A DNA stretch of 64,000 nucleotides from Rhizobium sp. CF080 (GTDB lineage Bacteria > Pseudomonadota > Alphaproteobacteria > Rhizobiales > Rhizobiaceae): contig NZ_AKKC02000016.1 in assembly GCF_000282095.2 (NCBI RefSeq), forward strand, positions 62,001 to 126,000, written 5' to 3'. The position numbers and the translations under genes were made by a program. Position 1 is the first letter of the stretch. Each line of letters starts with the position of its first letter. The notes beneath the pieces were generated by a model. That model did not search any database. It worked only from the letters and a program-made list of their open reading frames with translations, and was not told the origin of the DNA. Below, in pieces: positions 52,167-59,242 of the stretch.

Positions 52167-53471
52167 CTACTCCGCAGCTTCGAGGACGGCGCCATGCGCC
52201 GTCGCGTTTCGGGTATACTGGTCGATACGCGCTTCGATCTCCGGACGGAAATGCCGGATCAGGCCCTGGACAGGCCAGGCCGCGGCATCGCCGAGCGCGC
52301 AGATGGTGTGACCTTCGATCTGCTTGGTCACCTGGAACAGCATGTCGATTTCGCGCTTCTGGGCATTGCCCTTGACCATGCGCTCAAGCACGCGCCACAT
52401 CCAGCCCGTGCCTTCGCGGCACGGCGTGCACTGGCCGCAGCTCTCGTGCTTGAAGAAGGCCGAGATGCGGGCGATCGCCTTGATGACGTCGGTGGACTTG
52501 TCCATGACGATGGCGCCGGCCGTGCCGAAGGAGGAGCCGACGGCGCGCAGGCCGTCGAAATCCATCTGGCAGTCCATGATATCCTTGGCCGGCACGATCG
52601 GGCAGGATGCGCCGCCCGGAATGACCGCCAGCAGATTGTCCCAGCCGCCGCGGATGCCGCCGGCATGCTTGTCGACCAGTTCGCGGAAGGTGATGCCCAT
52701 CACTTCTTCGACGGTGCACGGCTTGTTGACGTGGCCGGAGAGCATGAACAGCTTGGTGCCGACATTGTTCGGACGGCCCATGGACGAGAACCAGCCGGCA
52801 CCGCGGCGCAGGATGGTCGGGGCAACCGCGATCGATTCGACGTTGTTGACGGTGGTCGGGCAGCCGTAGAGGCCCATGTTCGCCGGGAACGGGGGCTTCA
52901 GGCGCGGCTGGCCCTTCTTGCCTTCGAGACTTTCGAGCAGCGCGGTCTCTTCGCCGCAGATATAGGCGCCGGCGCCGTGGTGGACGTAGATGTCGAAATC
53001 CCAGCCGAGCTTGTTGTTGCCGCCGAGCAGGCCGAAATCATAACATTCATCGATCGCCGCCTGCAGCGCTTCGCGTTCGCGCATGTATTCGCCGCGCACG
53101 TAGATATAGGCCGTGTGGGCGCCCATGGCGAAACCGGCGATGACGCAGCCCTCGATCAGCGTATGCGGATCGTGGCGCATGATGTCGCGGTCCTTGCAGG
53201 TGCCGGGCTCGGATTCGTCGGCATTGACCACGAGGTAATGCGGACGGCCATCGCTCTCCTTCGGCATGAAGGACCACTTGAGACCGGTCGGGAAGCCTGC
53301 GCCGCCGCGACCGCGAAGGCCGGAGGCCTTCATCTCGTTGATGATCCAGTCCCGGCCCTTCTCGATGATCTCCTTGGTGCCATCCCAATGGCCGCGGCTC
53401 ATCGCGCCTTTCAGGGACTTGTCCTTGAGGCCGTAGATATTGGTAAAGATGCGATCCTGGTCTTTAAGCAT
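52167..53471 (-). CDS. nuoF: NADH-quinone oxidoreductase subunit F
   Basis: A 434-aa subunit holding FMN, the NADH site and cluster N3. The glycine-rich RGRGGAGFPTGLKWSFMP near residue 50-68 binds FMN/NADH, GAGAYICGEETALLESLEG follows near 170, and the N3 ligands are in ESCGQCTPCREGTGW near 345 with a later Cys. The stop lies four bases before the GTG of the helix-hairpin-helix gene; nuoE is ten bases upstream. Confidence 0.98.
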   Translation of the reverse strand: MLKDQDRIFTNIYGLKDKSLKGAMSRGHWDGTKEIIEKGRDWIINEMKASGLRGRGGAGFPTGLKWSFMPKESDGRPHYLVVNADESEPGTCKDRDIMRHDPHTLIEGCVIAGFAMGAHTAYIYVRGEYMREREALQAAIDECYDFGLLGGNNKLGWDFDIYVHHGAGAYICGEETALLESLEGKKGQPRLKPPFPANMGLYGCPTTVNNVESIAVAPTILRRGAGWFSSMGRPNNVGTKLFMLSGHVNKPCTVEEVMGITFRELVDKHAGGIRGGWDNLLAVIPGGASCPIVPAKDIMDCQMDFDGLRAVGSSFGTAGAIVMDKSTDVIKAIARISAFFKHESCGQCTPCREGTGWMWRVLERMVKGNAQKREIDMLFQVTKQIEGHTICALGDAAAWPVQGLIRHFRPEIEARIDQYTRNATAHGAVLEAAE

Positions 53472-53481
53472 GTCTCACCTC

Positions 53482-54693
53482 TTACCGCGGCTTCTTACCG
53501 AAGACTCTAATGTATTCGGCCTCGCCGCCCTTGGCGAGCGCCTTTGCCTGCTTGACCCAATCGTCGCGATCGATGCGGCCCTTGAAGTTCAGATACCCGT
53601 CGACCCAGTCGCGCTCGGCCTTCTTCCAGGCGGAAACCTGCGCGAAGGTGAAGATGCCGAGTTCATGCAGCGTGCCCTCGATCTTCGGCCCGACGCCGGA
53701 GATCATCTTGAGGTCGTCCGGCTCGGCCGGCCTGTCGATGCCCTTCGGACGGTTCTTGTCGTCGAGCGACGGCTTTTCGACCTTGGCAGCGGCCGGTCTC
53801 GCCGGTGCGGTTGCCGCACCTGCCAAAGGAGGAGCGCCTTCGGCCTTGCTGCCGGCAGTCTTCGGGTCCGGCTCGCTCTTGGCGGTGCCGGAAAGCGGCT
53901 GCGTTTCGGCGGCCTTGGCATTGCTGGCGGAAGCCGCCGGCGCCGTTGCCGGCGTCTTCAGCGACGGATTGGTTTCAGCCGCCGTGTCCTTCGGACGGGC
54001 GGCATCTGCCGGAGGAATGCTGGCCGCGGCAGCGACCTCTTCGGCGCTCGGATGCGGATCGAGATTGGTGCGGACCGGCTTGATCTCGTCGTTCAAGGTC
54101 TGCGGCCCGCCCTCGGGCGCCGAGAAGATGCGATCGATCTGCGGGCCTGGCTTCACTTCGTGGCCCTTGCCGGCTTCGAAAGCGTCGATGATCTCTTCCA
54201 GGCGCTCAGGCGTCAGGTCCTCATAGGCATCCTTGAAGATGATGACCATCGGTGCGTTGACGCACGCGCCCTGACATTCGACCTCTTCCCAGGACAGCGT
54301 GCCGTCGGCATTCAGCGCGAACGGATCGTGGTGGATCTTGTGCTGACAGACCTTCATCAGGTCCTCGGCGCCGCGCAGCATGCAGGGGGTGGTGCCGCAG
54401 ACCTGGATATGGGCGCGGGTGCCGACCGGCTTCAGCTGGAACTGGGTGTAGAAGGTCGCGACTTCGAGGACGCGGATATAGGGCATGTCGAGCTTGCCCG
54501 CGACGAACTCGATCGCCGCGCGGGTCACCCAGCCGTCCTGTTCCTGTGCACGCATCAAAAGCGGGATGACAGCCGATTGCTGCCGGCCTGCCGGATATTT
54601 CCTGATCGTTGCCTCGGCCCAGACGGAATTCTCATCATTGAAGGCGAAAATTGCCGGCTGCACCTGGTCTTCGGCTAATCGACGAACGGACAT
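53482..54693 (-). CDS. nuoE: NADH-quinone oxidoreductase subunit E with helix-hairpin-helix C-terminal extension
   Basis: The first 170 residues are a normal NuoE (24-kDa subunit): thioredoxin-like fold with the 2Fe-2S ligands in VCGTTPCMLRGAEDL near residue 98-103 and VECQGACVNAPM near 139-143. The protein is 403 aa, roughly twice the usual length. Residues about 180-330 are an Ala/Pro/Lys-rich linker, and the last 65 residues are a helix-hairpin-helix module (DLKMISGVGPKIEGTLHELG; GRIDRDDWVKQAKALAKGG) nearly identical in layout to that of the protein encoded downstream of nuoF. Such an extension is a rhizobial trait as far as I recall; its function is unknown. Confidence 0.96.
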   Translation of the reverse strand: MSVRRLAEDQVQPAIFAFNDENSVWAEATIRKYPAGRQQSAVIPLLMRAQEQDGWVTRAAIEFVAGKLDMPYIRVLEVATFYTQFQLKPVGTRAHIQVCGTTPCMLRGAEDLMKVCQHKIHHDPFALNADGTLSWEEVECQGACVNAPMVIIFKDAYEDLTPERLEEIIDAFEAGKGHEVKPGPQIDRIFSAPEGGPQTLNDEIKPVRTNLDPHPSAEEVAAAASIPPADAARPKDTAAETNPSLKTPATAPAASASNAKAAETQPLSGTAKSEPDPKTAGSKAEGAPPLAGAATAPARPAAAKVEKPSLDDKNRPKGIDRPAEPDDLKMISGVGPKIEGTLHELGIFTFAQVSAWKKAERDWVDGYLNFKGRIDRDDWVKQAKALAKGGEAEYIRVFGKKPR

Positions 54694-54709
54694 TCTTTTC
54701 CACGCCTTA

Positions 54710-54967
54710 TCAGTTTATGGATCCACACCGCGATCTCGTGAGCGTCACGAATTCGCAGGCATAGGCAGACTTGTCTTTCTGCATGAACACTATGAACTTT
54801 GTTCCACTGGGAACGGAGGTTTTGATCTCGTATCCTTCCGACAGGAGATCCTTCATCGACTTCGATCCGCCGCTTTGCGTCGTAATCGCGCCATCCGTCT
54901 GGGCCTGCTGCGCAAACGCAGCCGGGGCAGCAGACAGAAGGCCCATGAAAACGACGGCGCGGATCAT
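54710..54967 (-). CDS. Small secreted protein encoded between nuoD and nuoE
   Basis: An 85-aa protein with a clear signal peptide (MIRAVVFMGLLSAAPAAFAQ, likely cleaved after AFA) and a mature part of about 65 residues containing KSMKDLLSEGYEIKTSVPSG and two Cys (YACEFV and SRCGSIN) that could form a disulfide. I do not recognise a named family, though small periplasmic proteins with a LLxxGYEIK core occur widely in rhizobia. Its ATG overlaps the nuoD stop (TGATG), so it is translated from the nuo mRNA. A periplasmic product in a complex I operon is unexpected. Confidence 0.8.
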   Translation of the reverse strand: MIRAVVFMGLLSAAPAAFAQQAQTDGAITTQSGGSKSMKDLLSEGYEIKTSVPSGTKFIVFMQKDKSAYACEFVTLTRSRCGSIN

Positions 54968-56157
54968 CAGCGGTCCACCTCGCCAAAGACGATGTCAAGC
55001 GAGCCGAGCACTGCCGAAACGTCGGCGAGCTGGTGTCCCCGACAGATGAAATCCATGGCCTGGAGATGGGCATAACCCGGAGCGCGGATCTTGCAGCGAT
55101 ACGGCTTGTTGCTGCCGTCGGCGACCAGGAAGACGCCGAACTCGCCCTTCGGCGCTTCGACAGCCGCATAAACCTCGCCGGCCGGTACGTGATAGCCTTC
55201 GGTATAGAGCTTGAAGTGGTGGATCAGCGCTTCCATCGACCGCTTCATCTCGCCACGCTTCGGCGGCACGACCTTGCCGTCCGCAGACGAGAACGGGCCG
55301 GTCTTTGCGTCACCGAGCAGGCGGTTGACGCACTGCTTCATGATCTTCACCGATTCGCGCATCTCGATCATGCGGATCAGGTAACGGTCGTAGCAGTCGC
55401 CGTTCTTGCCGATCGGAATGTCGAATTCCATGTCCGAATAGCACTCGTACGGCTGCGCGCGACGCAGGTCCCAGGCAGCGCCCGAACCACGTACCATGAC
55501 GCCCGAAAAACCCCAGGCCCAGGCGTCTTCGAGCTTGACGACGCCGATATCGACGTTGCGCTGCTTGAAGATGCGGTTGCCGGTCAAGAGGTCGTCGATG
55601 TCGTCGAGCTTGGCCGGGAATTCATCGCACCACGTGCCGATATCCTCGACCAGTTCCGGCGGCAGGTCCTGGTGGACGCCGCCCGGGCGGAAATAGGCGG
55701 CGTGCATGCGGGCGCCACAGGCTCGCTCGTAGAACACCATCAGCTTTTCGCGCTCTTCGAAACCCCAGAGCGGCGGTGTCAGCGCGCCGACGTCCATCGC
55801 CTGCGTCGTGACGTTGAGGAGATGCGACAGGATGCGGCCGATTTCCGAATAAAGCACGCGGATCAGCTGGCCGCGGATCGGGATCTGGATATCCAGGATC
55901 TTTTCGACGGCGAGCGCGAAAGCATGTTCCTGGTTCATCGGCGCGACGTAGTCGAGGCGGTCGAAATAGGGAACCGCCTGCAGATAGGTCTTGGTCTCGA
56001 TCAGCTTCTCGGTGCCGCGGTGAAGCAGGCCGATATGCGGATCGACGCGCTCGACGATTTCGCCGTCCAGCTCCAGCACGAGGCGAAGAACGCCGTGTGC
56101 CGCAGGGTGCTGCGGCCCGAAATTGATGTTGAAATTACGGACGTTATGTTCGGTCAT
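54967..56157 (-). CDS. nuoD: NADH-quinone oxidoreductase subunit D
   Basis: A 396-aa subunit lining the quinone-reduction site. GPQHPAAHGVLRLVLELDGE near residue 12-31 contains the quinone-site His; IEMRESVKIMKQC and the C-terminal DIVFGEVDR are also conserved. The ATG at 56155-56157 gives MTEHNVRNFNINFGPQHPAA, the usual start; the longer frame is rejected. The C-terminal stop overlaps the small secreted-protein gene. Confidence 0.98.
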   Translation of the reverse strand: MTEHNVRNFNINFGPQHPAAHGVLRLVLELDGEIVERVDPHIGLLHRGTEKLIETKTYLQAVPYFDRLDYVAPMNQEHAFALAVEKILDIQIPIRGQLIRVLYSEIGRILSHLLNVTTQAMDVGALTPPLWGFEEREKLMVFYERACGARMHAAYFRPGGVHQDLPPELVEDIGTWCDEFPAKLDDIDDLLTGNRIFKQRNVDIGVVKLEDAWAWGFSGVMVRGSGAAWDLRRAQPYECYSDMEFDIPIGKNGDCYDRYLIRMIEMRESVKIMKQCVNRLLGDAKTGPFSSADGKVVPPKRGEMKRSMEALIHHFKLYTEGYHVPAGEVYAAVEAPKGEFGVFLVADGSNKPYRCKIRAPGYAHLQAMDFICRGHQLADVSAVLGSLDIVFGEVDR

Positions 56158-56234
56158 GCTGCTCGCTCCATGCCGGGCGGATAACCGCGCCAAGCGGGAA
56201 AGAAGTGCGGTTGGCCGGCGCTGATGCGCCGGTC

Positions 56235-56837
56235 TCAGGCCTTGGCTTTTTCGTCACCCGGAAGGACGTAATCGGTGCCTTCCCACGGAGACAGGAAATC
56301 GAAATTGCGGAATTCCTGGCGCAGTTCGACGGGCTCGTAGACGACGCGCTTGGCGTTGTCGTCGTAGCGAACCTCGACGAAACCGGTGGTCGGGAAGTCC
56401 TTGCGCAGCGGGTGGCCTTCGAAACCGTAGTCGGTCAGGATGCGGCGCAGGTCCGGGTGGCCGGTGAACAGAATGCCGTAGAGATCCCAGGCTTCACGCT
56501 CGAACCAGTCGGCACCCGGATAGACCGAGAAGGCCGACGGAACCGGTTCGTCCTCGGCCGTTGCGACCTTGACGCGGATGCGCTGGTTCTGACGGGGCGA
56601 CAGAAGGTGGTAGACGACGTCGAAACGCTTTTCGCGCGCCGGATAGTCCACACCGCAGATATCGATAAAGCTGATGAACCCGCACTGCACGTCGTCGCGC
56701 AGGAAGGTGAGCAGCGGCAGCAGGTTGTCCGCGGTCGCCGCCAGCGTCAGCTCGCCATAGGCGATCTCCGCCCCGGCCACGAGAGACGGGCGCGCTTCGC
56801 GGATGTAGGTCGAAAGCTCGTTCAGGGCTTCAGTCAT
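56235..56837 (-). CDS. nuoC: NADH-quinone oxidoreductase subunit C
   Basis: A 200-aa subunit of the peripheral arm. Conserved segments are FISFIDICGVDYPAREKRFD near residue 55-74, the signature EREAWDLYGILFTGHPDLRR near 113-132, and GFEGHPLRKDFPTTGFVEVR near 139-158. It is not fused to nuoD. nuoB lies 18 bases upstream and nuoD 77 bases downstream. Confidence 0.98.
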   Translation of the reverse strand: MTEALNELSTYIREARPSLVAGAEIAYGELTLAATADNLLPLLTFLRDDVQCGFISFIDICGVDYPAREKRFDVVYHLLSPRQNQRIRVKVATAEDEPVPSAFSVYPGADWFEREAWDLYGILFTGHPDLRRILTDYGFEGHPLRKDFPTTGFVEVRYDDNAKRVVYEPVELRQEFRNFDFLSPWEGTDYVLPGDEKAKA

Positions 56838-56855
56838 GATCTTGTCCTCAAGCCC

Positions 56856-57437
56856 TCAGCGCTCGATCGTACCGGTCCGCCGGATCTTCTTCTGCAGCAG
56901 AAGCACGCCGTAGAGCAACGCCTCTGCCGTGGGGGGACAGCCCGGAACATAGATGTCGATCGGCACGACGCGGTCGCAACCGCGCACCACCGAATAGGAA
57001 TAATGGTAATAACCGCCGCCATTGGCGCAGGAACCCATCGAGATGACGTAACGCGGCTCCGGCATCTGGTCATAGACCTTGCGGAGCGCCGGCGCCATCT
57101 TGTTGGTCAGCGTGCCTGCGACGATCATCACGTCCGACTGGCGTGGGCTAGCGCGCGGCGCAAAACCGAAACGCTCGACGTCATAACGCGGCATCGAAAG
57201 CTGCATCATCTCGACCGCGCAGCAGGCGAGGCCGAAGGTCATCCACATCAAGGAGCCCGTGCGGGCCCAGGTGATCAGCTCGTCGGTGGAGGTGACGAGA
57301 AAACCCTTGTCGGCGAGCTCGTTGTTGATCTCGCCGAAGAACGCGTCGTCGCTGCCGATGGGCTTGCCGGTATTCGGATCGATAATGCCCTTGGGTTGCG
57401 GCGCGACGAGAGTGCTGCCGTTGTCGACTACTCCCAT
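56856..57437 (-). CDS. nuoB: NADH-quinone oxidoreductase subunit B
   Basis: A 193-aa subunit carrying the terminal cluster N2. The tandem Cys pair is in FGLACCAVEMMQLSMPRYD, with the further ligands in GSCANGGGYYHYSYS and VPGCPPTAEALLYG. The ATG at 57435-57437 is chosen for its AGGAG ribosome site seven bases upstream, and it overlaps the nuoA end by ten bases; an ATG seven codons earlier (57458) would overlap nuoA more. Confidence 0.97.
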   Translation of the reverse strand: MGVVDNGSTLVAPQPKGIIDPNTGKPIGSDDAFFGEINNELADKGFLVTSTDELITWARTGSLMWMTFGLACCAVEMMQLSMPRYDVERFGFAPRASPRQSDVMIVAGTLTNKMAPALRKVYDQMPEPRYVISMGSCANGGGYYHYSYSVVRGCDRVVPIDIYVPGCPPTAEALLYGVLLLQKKIRRTGTIER

Positions 57438-57793
57438 TCCAGCGCTCCTTTCTTCCATTCATAGATGAAGCCGATCGTCAGAACGGCCAGGAATACCATC
57501 ATCGACCAGAAACCGAACCAGCCGACCGCGCCGAAGGACACGGCCCACGGAAAGAGGAAGGCCACTTCGAGGTCGAAGATGATGAAGAGGATCGAGACCA
57601 GGTAGAATCGAATGTCGAACTTCATGCGCGCGTCGTCGAAGGCGTTGAAGCCGCATTCGTAGGCCGACAGCTTTTCCGAATCGGGCGCCTTGTAGGCGAC
57701 GGCGAAGGGCGCAACCAGAAGCGCGATGCCGATCACCAGGGAAATGCCGATGAAAATCGCGATCGGGATATAGGAAGTGAGGAGTTCACTCAT
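57428..57793 (-). CDS. nuoA: NADH-quinone oxidoreductase subunit A
   Basis: A 121-aa, three-helix membrane subunit; first gene of the nuo operon. SEKLSAYECGFNAFDDARMK is the conserved loop, with the Cys that lies near the quinone site, and FDLEVAFLFPWAV follows. The ATG at 57791-57793 is chosen; the longer frame to 57949 is not conserved-looking. The promoter should lie in the 260 bases up to the tRNA genes, but no clear element was found. Confidence 0.97.
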   Translation of the reverse strand: MSELLTSYIPIAIFIGISLVIGIALLVAPFAVAYKAPDSEKLSAYECGFNAFDDARMKFDIRFYLVSILFIIFDLEVAFLFPWAVSFGAVGWFGFWSMMVFLAVLTIGFIYEWKKGALEWE

Positions 57794-58057
57794 TGTATTC
57801 GATCCCAGCTTGCCTGAAGCGTCGGGAGACGACGCCTGAATATCAATGCACAGGCAAGCGAACGTGCATTGCAACAATGCCGTGGTTAGCGCAGGCGAAG
57901 CCGCGGCGCAAGCGTTTTGAATGTCGCATCCTGTGCCAAAATGGAGCATTTCAAACGATTACCGGCGGCTGTATCATGGCGACAACCATAGACCGTGATC
58001 GTGAGGGACCGGTGACGGTCGGATCGTTCAAGGAAGTCGGCTTTTTCTGGTAGTGAA

Positions 58058-58134
58058 TGGCGCGAGTGACGGGGCTCGAACCCGCGACCTCCGGCGTGAC
58101 AGGCCGGCACTCTAACCGACTGAGCTACACCCGC
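58058..58134 (-). tRNA. tRNA-Asp(GTC), copy 1
   Basis: Reads as a full cloverleaf on the minus strand: acceptor GCGGGTG with CACTCGC (one G-T), D-arm GCTCAGTCGGTTAGAGT, anticodon arm CCGGC-CTGTCAC-GCCGG with anticodon GTC, T-arm GCGGG-TTCGAGC-CCCGT, discriminator G and encoded CCA. Length 77. Confidence 0.95.
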
Positions 58135-58205
58135 GCATAATGCCGACTGGCGGCGACCACCTTATGCGCGAGACGCGCAATCGGCGGAGAGTTCGAAGAA
58201 GAGAA

Positions 58206-58282
58206 TGGCGCGAGTGACGGGGCTCGAACCCGCGACCTCCGGCGTGACAGGCCGGCACTCTAACCAACTGAGCTACACCCGC
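58206..58282 (-). tRNA. tRNA-Asp(GTC), copy 2
   Basis: Same cloverleaf as copy 1, differing by one base in the D-loop (TTGG for TCGG), with anticodon GTC and encoded CCA. The two genes are 71 bases apart and form a tandem pair. Confidence 0.95.
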
Positions 58283-58547
58283 GCATTTCTCTTGAGGCCG
58301 AAACCTCTTGGCCGGGCGACCTCAATCGCTCGGTTGAGCGGCTAACTAAGAGGTTCGGGATCGGGTGTCAAGCGCGTTTCAAGACAAAAGGATGACGTTC
58401 CATCGCTTTGCCCTCTCCTGCCCCTGTCCAGTCGGCTCTTCCCCAAAAATTTCAAAAAAACATCATGAAAGCTCTTGCGGTTTTTCCGCGATCCGCATAG
58501 ATCACGGCCACCGACGCGGCGGGCCTTGATGCTCCGCAACCGCGAAC

Positions 58548-58623
58548 GGGCGATTAGCTCAGTTGGTAGAGCGCCTCGTTTACACCGAGGATGTCGGGAG
58601 TTCGAGTCTCTCATCGCCCACCA
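58548..58623 (+). tRNA. tRNA-Val(TAC)
   Basis: A 76-base cloverleaf on the plus strand: acceptor GGGCGAT with ATCGCCC, D-arm AGCTCAGTTGGTAGAGC, anticodon arm CCTCG-TTTACAC-CGAGG with anticodon TAC, T-arm GGGAG-TTCGAGT-CTCTC, discriminator A and encoded CCA. It is followed by a small stem and a T-rich stretch (58645-58660) that may end the transcript. It marks the boundary to the accessory region. Confidence 0.96.
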
Positions 58624-58972
58624 TTCCCAACTTCTCTTCCCGTTCCGTTTCGGCTTTTTTCTGACAAATCGCGCTGTCCCGTGCTTCGGCTTTCGGCCGA
58701 ACACGCGCAATCTCGTTCGATTCTTTTGGCTATCGCGGGGAAGAATATCGGCTCCGAGCGCGACACAGCGCTCCGTTCCGACCGCCCCATAGCCTCCGAT
58801 CCATAAAGCATATCAAGCGTTTCATCGCCGACCGTTTCCGTGTTCCATTGATCATTTTGCGAATCTTTTCCGCCATTTCGTCCCCGCTCCTCAACCCGTT
58901 CCTAAAATCGGGTTCTGAAATGCCCGCCGGCAGATAACCGATCGGCCGGGCTTGGAACCCAAGGAGACAGGA
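58624..58972. other. Intergenic region between tRNA-Val and the beta-helix module
   Basis: About 350 bases with no supported gene. A possible tRNA terminator lies at 58645-58660. A 48-codon minus frame (58730-58876) is Arg-rich and unconvincing. A GGCCGGGC-rich segment and the AAGGAGACAG ribosome site of the next ORF close the region. No direct repeat of the tRNA 3' end was seen. Confidence 0.4.
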
Positions 58973-59074
58973 ATGGGAAAACATCGCCTCAGGCACGGAA
59001 TCAACGCCACAGGCGCCCGATGCGCTCGAATCGATGAGGGCCGGACGGTCGGCGTTGGCGGCGGGAGGGGATGA
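58973..59074 (+). CDS. Putative 33-aa leader peptide of the beta-helix module
   Basis: A short frame starting at ATG 58973 with a strong AAGGAGA ribosome site. The product is basic and Gly/Arg-rich (MGKHRLRHGINATGARCARI). Its TGA at 59072-59074 overlaps the ATG of the next small ORF (ATGA). The residue pattern gives no family; translation is suggested only by the ribosome site and the overlap. It might serve as a translational lead. Confidence 0.4.
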   Translation: MGKHRLRHGINATGARCARIDEGRTVGVGGGRG

Positions 59075-59238
59075 TGCTGGATCTCGGACTTTCCCTGACA
59101 GGCCCATGCACTTTTCCCATCGGCGGCGAGCCGCCCGAGGAGGACGGGTTCGTCCTGATGGATGCCGAGGGCAATGCGCTTGCCGACGCCGAAAACAATC
59201 AACTGACAATCAGCCAATTCACCGACCTCAAGGACTGA
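59071..59238 (+). CDS. Small hypothetical protein, 55 aa
   Basis: A 55-residue acidic protein (MMLDLGLSLTGPCTFPIGGE; then EEDGFVLMDAEGNALADAEN) that ends just before the large beta-helix gene. The DAEGN repeat style recalls short proteins near phage tail-fibre genes, but no named family is recognised. Its ATG overlaps the previous stop, and the next gene starts four bases after its stop, so the three ORFs look like one transcription unit. Confidence 0.55.
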   Translation: MMLDLGLSLTGPCTFPIGGEPPEEDGFVLMDAEGNALADAENNQLTISQFTDLKD

Positions 59239-59242
59239 CACG

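Noticed and set aside
49408..53510. Long plus-strand frames opposite nuoG, the helix-hairpin-helix gene and nuoF
   Set aside because: Antisense shadows in high-GC DNA; the minus-strand genes carry complete iron-sulfur and FMN motifs.
58058..58623. Possible prophage or island attachment site at the tRNA genes
   Set aside because: No integrase and no direct repeat of a tRNA 3' end was seen in the window; the right-hand end lies outside.
58730..58876. 48-codon minus-strand ORF between tRNA-Val and the beta-helix module
   Set aside because: Has a GGAG nine bases upstream, but the product is a featureless Arg-rich chain with no coupling.
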